A DNA stretch of 64,000 bases from Karalla daura (GCA_029224185.1 CM055199.1:11334438-11398437); one strand, 5' to 3'. Shown: positions 1 to 12,000, numbered from the stretch's first letter. Notes: generated from the sequence alone by a model not told the origin. Translations and numbers: made by a program.

Positions 1-1407
1 TGTGTGTTCAACAAAACAGACAACCCATAATCAGCCCCTATGATATGCAGGACTGCATGACTGCATGGACATTATCTCAGCATTTGTTAAGTAGCATCTC
101 ATTCTAAGGGCTCAGTGTGCTACATACTCTCTCCTGGCATCTGTAGTGTTGATATTATAGCCTCATGGTTTGTAAGTTGGCTTATAGAGCTTGATCTTGT
201 GTGGGCGGATGACATACTTCTCACTGTAGTACTCTGTTCACTCATGCTGAAAAATGTTGCCGTGGTGACATCACAGACAATGTGCAGATGTAGCTAACAA
301 AGACCGACGGTCGTTGTTTCCGTACACGTGGACGAGAAAATGAGTTAAATCAAAAAGATCTATACGCACAGTGCAGGCCCAGTCAGGGGAGGTGCCGTTC
401 CTAGGTGCACTCCTCTTGTGTCCTAATGGCCTCCAGTCAGATAAACAGGATGCTTCTTGTGCATTAAACCAATAATAGGCTAAGCATGGGGAAGGCAAAC
501 ACCACCTGGCAAATGTCACAGTCGAGTCAAGTGACGGAGTGGAGGGCCGTGTTTACGTTGAATCAGCCGTAATTGTGTGTGATTGAGGTAATACGGACTA
601 ATTCTGCCTCCATTCACGGCTTCCATCCGCAAACTAAAGCATTACTCCGGCGGAGCGCCGTGAGTTAGGCGGCATATTTTCTCATTATCTCCCAATTGCC
701 TCTTTGTTTCGGGAGATGCGAGACAGCTCTCATGAAGAGGAAGTGCACTTAAACAGTTTTCAGAAATCAAACTAATTACACCAGGAAAGGTAGTTGGCCA
801 GACGGACAGGACGGGGTTGTTTTTTTCCACCAGCCCCCCCCCACCTCCTCAATTCTTCTCTGGAGCCAGTCAATAAACAATCTGCATAAGTTTACCGCAT
901 CAATATTTAATGTGCCAGCTAAAGGTCTCCTCTCCTACAGGTCGCACTCAGTCTGGGTTTGATGTTTACTACTTTGAAATTCGCCACAGACGCAAACAAT
1001 CCCGAGGGGGGTTGTGTGCACACGTGTGTGTGCTGGTCTGTGTTTGGCTGTGTGTATGCATAATGAGGAATACTTATGTGTTTAATATTTTTATTGTACT
1101 TTGCAAGAGCGCCTTTGTTTGTGTGTCTGTTGGGTGTTCCCATACATCAGAGAGAGAGGCCTCAAAGCCTTCCCAAGCCAGTACAAACGAGACCACCACC
1201 CCCCCAAATTGCTTACAGCCGGTCTATCAGTGGGGAGGGGAAAATATGCCGGTGAATTTATAACGACCAAAAACAAATGAGCCAACACAGGCACACAATT
1301 AGGGGGAAGTCATGGCTATGTGTCGTCTTTAGATGAGCAACATGATGGCCTCTTTACCCCTGGCGGGGGTAAAGCCCTGCCCCAGGAGATGGCTCATTAG
1401 GGCTGAG
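1..1407. other. Non-coding unique sequence, no gene seen
   Basis: No frame here exceeds 117 codons and none resembles a known protein. The segment contains a C-run near 834-842 and a GT-rich but irregular stretch at about 1015-1060, which produces the Cys/Val-rich open frame at 910-1263. I see no repeat family, promoter or RNA gene. It is probably single-copy intergenic or intronic DNA. Confidence 0.6.
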
Positions 1408-1408
1408 G

Positions 1409-1445
1409 GGAGGAGGAGGAGGAGGAGGAGGAGGTGGAGGAGGGG
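1409..1445. repeat. (GGA)n simple repeat
   Basis: A purine-only trinucleotide tract of GGA/AGG units with one T interruption near 1435. It accounts for the run of arginines in the open frame that crosses it (1333-1554), so that frame should not be taken as a gene. Confidence 0.9.
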
Positions 1446-3644
1446 AGAAGCTGCTGACAGTCAAAACAGTGGGCGTGGGGAGGGAAGGGGGTCGCTGCCA
1501 CTCCGGGAGGAGAGGGGCTCGGCTAAAGTCCTCTCACAACAAGGGCCATTCTGATCCCGTGCAAGACATCAGCTCACGGTGAGAAATCATCATATCACAC
1601 AAAGGACAGCTGTCACAAGGGCCGAATTAACTCTAGAGCCAAAATATTGCCTCAGCATCCTGGATCCCTGGTGTGGTTGCTCGTATTAATCTTGTTTGGA
1701 CTTTTGTCCACAGTTTGATCTCATGTATTTTCTGTCATTTTGTCAGTTTGAGTGATGGCAACCAATGCAGATGTTGGTCAACACGAAACAAACAACAAGC
1801 AGACAAGGAAAAAAATGAACTGTTAGCAATTTAATATGCATCACAAGCGTGAGATATTATCTGTGTCACAGCGATTGTCCTATCTAACAATATGACGATA
1901 ATGAATCCATTCACAAATTGCACCTAATGAATTGTAATGTGGAGATGTCGTTTACAGAGTTGGCCTTAGTCACTGATCTAATCGTCAGATGATGCATCTC
2001 ATTAATCATGATGTGCCTGTCAGAGACCATGTACGTTGCAGCTGCCTGCATCTGGACTTAGAGAAGGGGTAGAAGCGGTTTCACAATAACAGAGTACAAA
2101 GAAGCATGTGCAGTGTAAACAGGAGCTCTGCTGTAGTGCAGATGTGTTATCTGTACTGCGCTGTACGGATAAAGTGAATGTGATCTCCATCACAAAAGCC
2201 TTTGTTCAGTGGGTGCAGCAGCCTTAAGTCCCATTATGGGACTGTACAGTACACGAAGCACACTCGCAGGTCCTTAAAAGCTGGAAGAGTGCCACCAGAT
2301 GGTTAAGAGCAGAAGTGAAGATGTCATTACTCACCCTGGATCTTTTTTAATGATCCATTACAACGTACTATATCTCATCTTAGCAGTGATGCAAACAATA
2401 CTCTGCAGAATTCCAAAACCCACTAATCATAATTACGCTCACTAATGCGTTCTGTATAAATGTGTCCATGCTGTACATTGTGACGTGTCTGTACTCTGGA
2501 GGCACACGTAATGTGCTCTCTATGGGAGTGAATCTGTCCTTTGGGAAGAATAAATTCCAGCCAAAGTACAGTGCATACGCATAATTCAATTAACAGCAAA
2601 ACGGATCAGTTGGTGGATAACACGTCCGGTTTGAAAGCTGGATATTACTGCAGGTAAGGTACACACTGACGTAACATAAACAAATAACGCTCTAATGAAG
2701 GAAATGAAGAAAGAAGAACAGTTCCCTGCTCTGTTGCGCGCTCCCAGCATCTCAATCAACAGAGCGCAGAAGTTCCCGGACGCAGCGGTCTCCCCACGGA
2801 AAACAAGCCTCTGATTTCCTGATGCTGCGGTGCCGATTTGTCTGAACCTCTTCTCTCTAGGAATGACCGCTGCGCCTCGCCTCTCTGTTGATCAAAGCAG
2901 CTAAAACACAGACCGACTCGTCTGTTGTGTGTCTCTCTTGTTGAATTACTCCGCACTGGTGTATTCAGCCAAATTTGCATACAGGGTATTAGCTTTTGGG
3001 GCAACTGGGATTCACACAAACAAAGCGCGTACAGCTTAATTTTAGCGGCTAATTGGGATCGGGTAAGCATCTCTAATCTATTTAACAAAAAGAAGTGGTA
3101 TTTTCTCATCTAATTAATATTCTCCATTTAATGAATTAAAAATCCAAGTGGGAGCACGCACCAGAGAGCGTGGCGGGCGCTAAGACTGACAGGAGTTTAG
3201 AAAGCTCATCTGAACACAAAGTTAAGAAGAAAAGTAGGGGTGGGGGCGAATCACATCAGTTGATAGATCCAAAGTCACAATAAACGTGTGGGAATTGTAT
3301 CAAGGTAAACATGAACTCTCTCTTTATCTTCTTCTTATCAAGGTGCAATTTTCTTAAGAGCGAATGATCCTAGATCTGTGAAACTTTTGTTTCCAGACTT
3401 CTCCGCCGATAACCATCTGGCTTTTCACAGGGCCGAGCTGGATTTGTTTCATGTCACAGGAATAACTCACAATTCACCAACAGCTGTTAGGTTTTAACGT
3501 CCTGCTACAGTCGCTGTCAAATAAAAGAAATTCTCCTGAAATGAACCCATTTCAAAGGCCTGGTTTTGAACTAAGGTGTCAGCAATCCTCACTGTTCTGT
3601 AATCATTCTTCTCTTACATAATTTTAGTTTCTCATTTTTCAAGG
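1446..3644. other. Non-coding unique sequence, no gene seen
   Basis: No gene or transposon recognised. The stretch at about 1985-2015 is dense in overlapping ATGATGCAT / ATTAATCATGATG words of the kind bound by homeodomain and bZIP factors, but this is composition only. The 117-codon minus frame at 2756-3109 has no features and is judged a chance frame. Confidence 0.55.
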
Positions 3645-3687
<43 letters not shown>

Positions 3688-3688
3688 A
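3645..3688. repeat. (CA)n microsatellite
   Basis: A CA dinucleotide tract of about 44 bp interrupted by one AA near 3671, followed by a short ACAACA decay. It is typical of fish genomic DNA and likely to vary in length between individuals. Confidence 0.95.
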
Positions 3689-4120
3689 CAACTTCAAGTC
3701 ACTGCACGGTGACATGGTGACCACAGCCTCTATCAATCACCATCTGAGCCAAGAACAAAAGGAATATGATGTCACTAACAACATTATCACAGCACTTGTT
3801 CACATCTCATTGATTTGACAAAAGCTATCACTCAACACTGGTGTCAGTCACATGTTCCAGTGCTTTATTATACGGGCAGCACAATGCATCATGGGACACT
3901 GCACTAGCTGCTTTTGCACCCTCCTGAAATAGAACCACATTCACTGTAGCCTTCTTTAAGTAGTGCAACAGCGCAATGAAATACAAAACAGTGCAACAGA
4001 TGATGTTAAATTAGATCAGACAGCACTGACGAAAAACTCATCAATCATCTTGTCAAAGGCAGCATTGTTGTATACGGTGTCGTGACAAATGTTTTATTTT
4101 CCTGAAGGTGCTGTGAGACG

Positions 4121-4230
4121 CTGGCAACACGGTGTGTGGGTGGTGGCACTGTCACACCACAGCAAGAAGCTCCCGGGTTCAACTGAATGTACTCCAGTTG
4201 AACCCACAGTCCGGAAACACATGATTAGTT
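4121..4230 (+). mobile_element. Rearranged V-SINE head fragment
   Basis: The plus strand reads GGTGGTGGCACTGTCACACC, then CAGCAAGAAGCTCCCGGGTT. This matches the tRNA-derived 5' head of the SINE found elsewhere in the window, including an A-box-like TGGTGGCACTG and a B-box-like GGGTTCAACT. The body is missing: after a perfect inverted repeat (4175-4205) the sequence jumps to CACAGTCCGGAAACACATG, which corresponds to the CACAGTCC...ACATG block much further along the element. I read it as an internally deleted, old copy. The family call comes from recall of fish V-SINE/DANA sequence. Confidence 0.6.
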
Positions 4231-4256
4231 CGTAGTGTAGTTCGTAGTAGTTCGTA
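4226..4256. repeat. Three tandem TAGTTCGTA units
   Basis: TAGTTCGTA occurs three times in 31 bp (starts 4226, 4238, 4248), directly after the SINE head fragment. It may be a decayed SINE 3' tail or a local slippage product. Confidence 0.7.
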
Positions 4257-4260
4257 AGTA

Positions 4261-5026
4261 GAGGCTAAAATCTCCTGCTTTTTACAGGTAAGATAACGAA
4301 TGTGTCAGAAATTCAGGTTTTTTTGTCATCTCTGTGTGAGGAGACTCACATCAAGAGCCTTCCTCTCGCCGTGGAGTGCATGTATGTAAATGTTCGGGGC
4401 TTATCACTGTATCATCTGTGCTGCGCCCCTTCACCTGTGATGGCTCCATTGTTGTGCTGATAAGATAATCAGATACTCGCCAGCAGTTAAGCATTTCACC
4501 CTCAGAAAGGAGGAGCACTTGAAGGAGAAATTTTAAATAATTGCAGAGAGTGGCTGCAGCGGAGACAAAGACTTTTATTCCTTAATATAGATCAAACTCC
4601 ATTAATGCTACGCTAATGCACCCGGGTTGCCAGTTTTCTGGATGTTTTAAGCAGCGTGTTGGCATGGCTACACATCAGTGCTGACTCTAAACGATGTGAT
4701 TATTAGTGAGGGAGAATCAGATTCACTTGGTGAGTGTACGAGGTCAACAATTCTGTTTGATATCTGGCACCTTTTAGACACTAAAGTAGGCTAAACATTT
4801 TTGGCAAAAACACGAAAAATTAAATGCTTCTTGATTTTTCACATATGGCAATTTTTTTCCTTTTATCCTTCAGCAACATGTGCGACGCATTTCCAGTCAC
4901 ACCACGGGGGGTAAAGTGTGCATCATTTCCTCCCTCAAAAAAAAAAAAAAACCCTTTCTGCCCTCCTCTTTATACGACCCATGCTTCAATTGGCCTGTCA
5001 AAAAAATGAAAATGCTTTTAATGCTT
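4261..5026. other. Non-coding unique sequence, no gene seen
   Basis: AT-rich unique DNA with an A-run at about 4938-4951. No repeat family, RNA or coding sequence recognised. The 61-codon frame at 4824-5009 crosses the A-run and has no support. Confidence 0.55.
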
Positions 5027-5043
5027 TGATCAATTATTGATCA
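5027..5043. promoter_or_regulatory. Palindromic TGATCAAT/ATTGATCA site
   Basis: Two perfect 8-bp arms around a single central T. The ATTGATC/ATCAAT core resembles sites of homeodomain (PBX/CUT-like) factors. It lies at the edge between AT-rich DNA and the GC-rich block that follows. Function is inferred from the motif alone. Confidence 0.3.
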
Positions 5044-5380
5044 GAGCGGGACCCCACCCCCTGCTCGCTCCATCTCTGTCAGAAAGGCCACAGAGCGCTC
5101 GTTTTATCAGCGGACAGTGGCACGCCCCGGCCCCCTCCCGGGACTCTGATGTCACACGATTCATCATCCCCTATTGAGAGGCGGCCGGGGGACGGACTCA
5201 CCCACCAGGCTCTCCAGCGGCTGCTCCCCAGACGGCCTCCCCGCCCTCTCGTCCCCTCTGCCGCCTCCCGGGGGAGGTTTCAATTAAAGAGCCCCAATGT
5301 TTGGGATATTTTAATCCCCCTCTTCCACCTCGTTTATCTCCGCGCACACACCTCTGGAGCCCAGACAGTGGAAGAGTGAA
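5044..5380. other. GC-rich segment, candidate regulatory
   Basis: Markedly richer in C and G than its neighbours, with several CpGs (CGGCCGGGGGACGG, CCTCCCGGGGG). It ends in a mixed stretch with TTTCAATTAAAGAG and GGGATATTTTAATCC. It is not long or CpG-dense enough for me to call it a classical CpG island. The 76-codon frame at 5149-5379 is proline/arginine-rich simply because of base composition. Confidence 0.3.
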
Positions 5381-5684
5381 TCCGTGGATAAAACCATCTC
5401 ACTGTTCACTTTGTGTACTTGTCTTCTATATGGAGATTAGAGGTGCAGCGTGAATGGGATTAGTCTTCTCATACCTTTTTAGATGGCATATTGAGAGACT
5501 GTGTCACTCCATGCAAAGCTGAAACTAGTGTTGTGCCAAAAAGGGTAGCATCAATACCAAGGGTTCATAGTATCATACATTTCTAGTATATATTTTATAT
5601 GATAACAGCATAAAACAGGTTAAACCTATGCATGTACCCCAGTATCCTAATTGAACCTCTAATAAGGCACATTTGCATATCTTT

Positions 5685-6004
5685 TCATCCATTTATCCCC
5701 GATTTCAATGTCTCTGTGTGTCTTGGGGTCTGCTGGAGTGTCTCCCAGACCACACAGGAATAAAAACCCACCCTGGACAGGTCACCAGTCCTTCACAAGG
5801 ACCTCAATCTATTCACTCTTCACACAGATTAGATTCTCCAGTTGATCTAAACATGTATAATTTAGGACTGTGGGAAGAGACCGGAGCACCTGGAGAAAAC
5901 CCACCCAGACACTGGGGACAAAAACTTAACTTAACACAGAAAAGTCTAACAGTCCAACAGGGATTTGGACAGGGGACCTTCTTGCTGTGAGGCGCTTGTG
6001 ACTA
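5685..6004 (-). mobile_element. V-SINE-like element, nearly full length
   Basis: On the minus strand the order is: tRNA-like head (CCTCACAGCAAGAAGGTCCC then a degenerate B box), the central block (GGGTTTTCTCCAGGTGCTCC, then CCCACAGTCC in decayed form), a line ending GGTGACCTGTCCAGGGTGGG, and an ATCC-type tail at 5685-5695. The length of about 320 bp suits a complete old copy. The open frame of 105 codons that covers it (plus strand) is an artefact. The element is non-coding and would have relied on LINE proteins to move. Confidence 0.85.
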
Positions 6005-6779
6005 TGCAAAAGGGACCTTTCCGCTTGAAATTGCCTGCTCGGCAGATGCAAAGGGAGGCTAAAATAAGATGTATTCAGTGCGAAAAATGAAGACCCTCCT
6101 CATCTCTCGCATCAAAGGTCATGCCACCCACCCTCAGACAAAAGAAAAATGGCAATTCCCTTCCCTTTTTCTCCCTCTTCCACCTCATTAATCATTTTCT
6201 CCCTTATGCATAAAGCTTTAGCCAAGCAAACTTTGTATCCTTGTTTCCAACCATGAAAAACAACAGGATAAAATTAAAACGTCGCCTACCTAATTGCTTG
6301 TGATTTTCGACTGACTCTGCTGCTGTCACAACTGTGAAATTAATTCCATAATTATTTGTCATACAAATACTTGCTGTTAACAAGTTGATTGTGTTCTCTG
6401 TTTTATGCTTTTCTTTCACAGTTTCACTAATTAATCACACTCTTACACCTCAAATATGGATGTATATAAGCTGAAACAAAAGAGCCTGCCCAAGAGCAGT
6501 AGGGTTTAGACAACCCGGCTCATTTTCTTCCTGCATTTTTCCATCAATGAAAAATGGAAAACGCAATAAAAGGGGTGACTGTCAACTCAAATAATGCCCA
6601 TCAGACAATTCTTCTACAGTTTTGAAGCTCTCCTCTGTCTCTGAGCTCCCCAAATGCTGCCAGTAAGCTGTTTTTTATTATTACAATGAGGAATTCAAAG
6701 TCTCTTTCTACAGTTGCATCTTCAGGTTGAGACTTCAGTTTTCCGAGACAATAACAAGGTGTCTGCACCGTCTACAGCC
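6005..6779. other. Non-coding unique sequence, no gene seen
   Basis: AT-rich unique DNA. No gene, RNA or repeat recognised. Confidence 0.5.
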
Positions 6780-7275
6780 TGTCAGAGTCATTAAATATTC
6801 ATATTCAGACTGACATGTTTTCAAGAGCCAGAACATTGATGTGATGATATTAATTGAATACATATGGAATAATAATCTTTTTCTGACGTATGCCAAGCTT
6901 GGCTCCAGATATGTGTCTGCTATAATTGACCTCGTGGTTTCACGGCGCTTCGCTCTTCACAACAAGTCAGAGACGATCTTTGGCAATTTTCTGAGGAACA
7001 GCTTGTTAATGGTCCATTGATTTGGCCGTAATGGGAGTATTGATTGAGGTGATCTGGAATGTAAATTTTTCATCCGATGTTCTGAAGTCAAACTGGATTG
7101 CTGGCGTGTCTGCGTGGGTCATGTGTTAAATGTACATCATTAGCGATCTACTCTCAGATCCTCACTCAACTGCCAACCCCGAGTGTGGGCGGATCAGGGC
7201 CGGAGAAAATTAACCTGAACAATCTGCATTCATTTCGCTCGGCAACAATCAGTACGCTTTTGTGTGACGCTCATT
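6780..7275. promoter_or_regulatory. Candidate conserved non-coding segment
   Basis: About 500 bp free of simple repeats. It has balanced composition and closely spaced TAAT/ATTA, ATTGATT and AATCAGT words, including GGTCCATTGATTTGGCCGTA and TATTGATTGAGGTGATC. This texture is typical of vertebrate developmental enhancers. No conservation evidence is available to me, so this is a compositional judgement. Confidence 0.28.
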
Positions 7276-8330
7276 AAAACTCGTTTTTATCCTCGCCCCG
7301 TTCTCTCCCTGGGCATATTAGAGAGGTCGACTCCTTTCTGAAGGAAACGTTGTTTTGTGCCTTTTCCAGTTCAATCGGTCGGACGCATGTTCCCACTGCA
7401 CTTTTCTTATTGAGTCTGCGTCTGCGTAAATCAATACTCAATGTATCTGTTGTGTTCATTTGCACATTTCCAATTCACGCTCTAATGCAGTATCCATTAA
7501 TGAGCAGTCCCTGGCTTAGACTCATCAGAAATGCAAACAGGTGTAGCATTAAAAGTGATCAAATGTATTCAGGTCACACACACACACACAGATATAAAGA
7601 GTCAAAGGGACATGAGGATGAGGTTGTGTTAAAGTGTCAGCTCCCTTTACATACCACTGTACAGTATTGTCTATCAGTCAGTGTCAGGCAGAGAGCCATC
7701 TGAAGACAATCAACGTGTCTTTGGTAAAGGATGAGCGTGCCCGGCAGCCAGAGGGATCCATCACTCATCACACACTATTAGGGAAATTTAGGAGCTTAAT
7801 TTTGTCGTTCGGGGCGGTTGATACAACGCGTGATTCAACATTGTTATACCAGAGACTGATGTCTCCTCCGTAACTGATGTGCAGAGGGGCTGCAATTCCT
7901 CAAGGAGAGCGATGGTCTCTCCTGCTGGAGTTAATGGTGTCACGCCGGTGTTTGATCACTTTTCTGTTTCATCCCTTTTTTTTCTATCAACGTGAAGCCA
8001 CTTTAGATGATATGTTACAACCCTAGACAAGCTGTATTTTATTAACTGATGTGTTGATTGTTAATTTCTTGGTTTTATACCCTTTATTGGGCAAAAATGC
8101 AAAATAGTAGCTGCTTCCATTTCATCCATGTGCTACAATGTGCTTTTAATCTCTTGTCCAGATAAAACCTCATTCTAAGAATATGTGATCAGAATTTTGT
8201 ACTGTGTTCACAAAACTGTTCGAAGGTCAAATGAGAGATATGTGAGATGTGACATATTCTGTATTTACAAGGTGAACTAATATATGGTAAACAATGTCTC
8301 CCATCTCTCTAGAATAGCATTGTTAAGTGA
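7276..8330. other. Non-coding unique sequence with short (CA)n
   Basis: Contains a short CA tract at about 7575-7590. The 117- and 79-codon plus-strand frames at 7350-7703 and 7634-7873 overlap each other in different frames and show no domain, so I treat them as chance. Confidence 0.5.
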
Positions 8331-8624
8331 CATCATCCATCCATCCATCCATTACCTTACCTGTTGTAGAGATGTCCAGCAGGAAATACACTCTTGGCAG
8401 ATCTCCAATCCATTGCGGGCCACACTCGGACCATTCACTCTCACACTCACACTTTCATTTTGTCTCTGATGGACCTGAACATGTATGTTTGTGGACCGTG
8501 AGAGGAAACCAGAGTACCTGGAGAAAACCCACAGAGACACGCGAACATGCCAGCTCCACACTTAAAAACCCTCAGTCTGTCCAGGATTTGACCTTCTCGC
8601 AGCACCACTATGGGTGACGCCATC
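8331..8624 (-). mobile_element. V-SINE-like element, nearly full length
   Basis: Minus-strand SINE. The tail is a run of ATCC units at 8334-8352. The central block is at about 8470-8550 (plus strand AACATGTATGTTTGTGGACC, then GAGTACCTGGAGAAAACCCA). The tRNA-like head lies near 8585-8624 (minus strand GCTGCGAGAAGGTCAAATCC). It is bounded at its head end by an AT microsatellite. The four open frames reported across it are shadows of the SINE. Confidence 0.85.
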
Positions 8625-8631
8625 AAGTATT

Positions 8632-8663
8632 TATATATATATATATATATTTTTTTTTTTTTT
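8632..8663. repeat. (AT)n followed by T13 tract
   Basis: About 19 bp of alternating AT followed by about 13 T residues, immediately next to the head end of the SINE at 8331-8624. Slippage-prone simple sequence. Confidence 0.9.
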
Positions 8664-10889
8664 CCAAAGCTGGACAAGGAATTGGTAAGACACTGTGACC
8701 ACAGTCTCCAACTGAATAGAAGAAAGCTGTGCAAACCTATTCTGACTTTGCCCAGGGCTTAAGATATGAACGTGGCTGATCTTCATATTGCTGTTCTACT
8801 TGTACCTGGATCTCCATTTTAATAGGCTAATTACTGGGCAGCTGGCCCGGCGGCCCGCGTCCCCCTCAGTCAGAGGCCCGGCTGTGCACGGCTGCAGCCT
8901 CTGCCAGCAGACTGCAGACAGCTGGCTGCGTGGTGCGCTTTCCAGAGATGTCAGAAGAATCCTCCTCTAATCCTCCTCCCCCCTGCTGGGAGCCTGTTGT
9001 TGGAGAGGCATCACAGAGAACATATGACACTGTTGATAAGAGGGGCTTCACGCGATTCGGTGAAATTAAAAACGGATCACTTTGGGTTATTAGCTAACTG
9101 TTTGTCATAACGTTATCGCCCTCAATACGATACTTATTCAAAGATGGCTTTGACGGCGCTGAAGGCGTCTGGCTGTCACGGGGGGGGGGTTTCTCAACAA
9201 GCAGGCTCTGCATTTCATGAAGTGGAGTAGATAGGCAGCACTGGGATTTAATAATTTATACTCCTCATCCCGGTTTGGATGGAGTGTGTGTCACTCAGAG
9301 GTGTGAATGGAGTCAGATCTCAGAGGGATTGCTGCTGGAGCTCTGCTGGAGGACCAGAAGAAAGAAAAGGCTTTCCACGTGATTTACCATGAAGCAGATT
9401 CAAACAACGCAGAAAAGACGTCTGATTTGTATCTTGTGGTATTACTGCATGTTAGTCAGGTGAAGGTCTGCGGCTGACTGTATATATTAGAGATAATTGT
9501 GTAGTTTCTGAGGGAAGTAGCCCTTTCGTGACCTTTTGTTTTGCGTTGATTTAAAAGTGCTAGGTTATATTAGCAGTGGGATCAGATAAGCAGCCCAGCG
9601 AAAACAGTCTGGGAGCGCCACGCTAATTGCTCTGCGGCGAGATAAGAATCTTGGAAAAGCTCCAGACGTGAATTACGAGCACACTCGGATTTAACTACCT
9701 ACATGCTGACGCTACTTTGAAACACATGGAGGTCGGACCTGGGAAATAACTGTTTTATATTTTGGCTAAACAGACTCCTGCCTACTGCATACACAACCAC
9801 ACACACTGAGACAGGCTCCAAGTGGGTGGTAGGATACCTGGCAAGCGGGAGCATCAATCTTTCTGGAAAAAGAAGAACGAGACCCATCAAGATGAGAGCG
9901 ATGACTTTAATTCACTGGTGGGCCTGTGGAAAAGGACATAACATGTTTAATATTCCCAATAATGATAAAAAAAATGCTATAAGCCTTTTATTCTGAGGTG
10001 CCCGGGGGGGATAGAGGAAGCAGCTCGGTCTATAAGTCATATGATACATCACACAAGGAGTCCTCTGTACTGCTGGGCGTTGAATTAGGAATTCATAAAC
10101 ACCAGGTGAATGGATTTACACCAGGAAGTATTTTACCTCCATTTGTCTGCTCCACTTTCAAACATGGGAGTTAAACGCAGTGTATATCTTTTATTGGTTG
10201 GTGTAGACTGGCTTGTGTTGGTAGACATGCAGATATCAGGAGAATAAAAAATGGTCTGTGTGTTCAGAGGGGAGTGGGGGACTCGCTGGAGCCTGATTGA
10301 TTTGGCTGTAACAGTGACAACAGGCCTCCCCTGAGTCGCACTGCGCATAATTCTTTGATTAATGCGGCGCATCCCAAAATCACTCCACTGCAACACAAAA
10401 TCAAATTAAATCACCTGGATACAATCTGTTATTGATTGGGAATGTCAAAGACGAGGGGCAATACCATTAATAACTTTTCCAAAACGTGGATTAAGTGATT
10501 TCTTTTCATATTGTGCTTATTTGGCACGTAATGCATTTCTCCATCTTTGCTGCTCGCTGGTATCAGGATGTCAGTGAGAAGAAGTAGCGGCGGTGACGAT
10601 CTTTCTTCTTCCAGTTCAGCCCGTTTCTCGCTGACAGATGCCAGCCTCAACGCTCCCCACAGGCCACGTTGGATTATAGGAAATGCAGTGGGAGCCTAAG
10701 CAGGGCAAAAAGACGGCGTTATTTATAGGTGCAGGTGAGAGCTAGCACGACATTAGTTTAGATGTATGTTTCAGGGCCGCTTGTTGTTGTGTGTCGAATC
10801 AGAAGCCACAGATCACTAAAGCATTAAATGAAGCCACTGTACACCTCTATCCACTTCACAGTGTATGACTTTGTTTCAAATCAATACTG
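8664..10889. other. Non-coding unique sequence, no gene seen
   Basis: Mixed composition. Notable only for a G10 run at 9180-9189 and a GC-rich patch at about 8845-8990. Open frames reach 95 codons at most and have no features. No transposon recognised. Confidence 0.5.
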
Positions 10890-11310
10890 TAAATTATTGA
10901 AGGCGTGGGCTGTGGATATGCCAAATGATATTCATTGAAGGGAATCATGTTCCCCAGGGCTGTCAATAAAGCACTGCATGTTCTCTCACTCCACCTCTTG
11001 GCAAGCCTATTGTGGGCAGGAAATTCCTACTTTGTCAGATTCCATTTTTCATGAATAACAATTACAGACGTTCATAATTCCTTCCATGCAAGGGTGTACA
11101 GCCTCTGTGATTGATCTTTTTAAATCTGCTCGCTCCTACCTAGCCCCGGTGATAACCTGACAATGCACAGTAGCACATAATACATCAGGAGCCCAAAGGT
11201 GCGTCTGTTTGTCCTATTTCAGGCTCTGTCGAATCAGGTTGTACTATTTGGTTATTTAATATTGGCGCGGGGCGCTGAGCAGACAGTGGCCGATGACGGG
11301 AGGTACCAGA
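10890..11310. promoter_or_regulatory. Candidate conserved non-coding segment
   Basis: Repeat-free stretch with dense AT-core words such as CCAAATGATATTCATTGAA, TTTTTCATGAATAACAATTA, GTTCATAATTCC and GTGATTGATC, mixed with ordinary composition. This is a common look for vertebrate enhancer-type elements. It is inferred from texture only; no factor or target gene can be named. Confidence 0.28.
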
Positions 11311-11555
11311 ATGATATTAAAAAGTAGCAGCAGATGCAAATATGGACCTCAGTGGGGGGGTTGTGCTGAAAAGGCAAATTCTGTGAGAAGAAATTCTGAT
11401 TCAAAAGTCAGAAAAGCTTTCCTGTAGTAAGGGAAAAAACAACCAGATTAGACTGGAGGTATTTTGGTCCGTACAATTTCAGTACCACAAATAGCATTGA
11501 ATGAGCTGCACTGGCCTCTCTGACCCACAGGCTCATTGTATGAGTTGTCGTGGGT

Positions 11556-11682
11556 CACCCAGAGTCAGAGTGTGTGTCCAGTGATGGACGGGAGACCTGG
11601 TCAGAGTGTCTTCAGGGTCATGGGGTCACCAGCAGACACCCCTGACACTGTCAAGGCGCAAAGCAGCGAGGATAATGGAGGT
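11556..11682 (+). mobile_element. V-SINE-like 3' fragment
   Basis: The plus strand GTGTGTGTCCAGTGATGGAC, then GGGAGACCTGGTCAGAGTGT, matches the 3' part of the SINE (consensus as I know it: TGTGATGGACTGGCGACCTGTCCAGGGTGT in pieces). It ends near GAGGATAATGG, the position of the tail in other copies. The tRNA-like head and central block are missing. Confidence 0.65.
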
Positions 11683-11789
11683 ATTGCCCTGAAGCCATAC
11701 TTACATTTCGTATTACAAAATAGGTCTTCACCTTGTATCACTGTATGACGAACCATTACTTTTCTTTAATAATTGACTTATTAATGGCC

Positions 11790-12000
11790 ATTTAGGTAGA
11801 ATGAAAGACATTCAGAGCCCTGACTGTGAACCCCCTCCTTCATGGCTGCATGTAATTTCCATTTCTTTGCATCAGTGCTTCCTCCGCGCTGAAATCAGGA
11901 GATAATGTGTGCAAATATGAAATCATTAGCATCTGTCATGTCGGAGGCAATACATATCACCTTCCCACTGCACAGCCTTAGGTGTGATGAGCATCCTTCC
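11790..12000. promoter_or_regulatory. Candidate conserved non-coding segment
   Basis: Contains GGCTGCATGTAATTTCCATT, TTTGCATCAGTGCTTCC and AAATATGAAATCATTAGCAT within about 130 bp, with no simple repeats. The density of octamer-like and TAAT-type words suggests regulatory DNA, but only alignment to other fish could show it. Confidence 0.25.

Noticed and set aside
5673..5990. 105-codon plus frame
   Set aside because: It is the antisense of a SINE.
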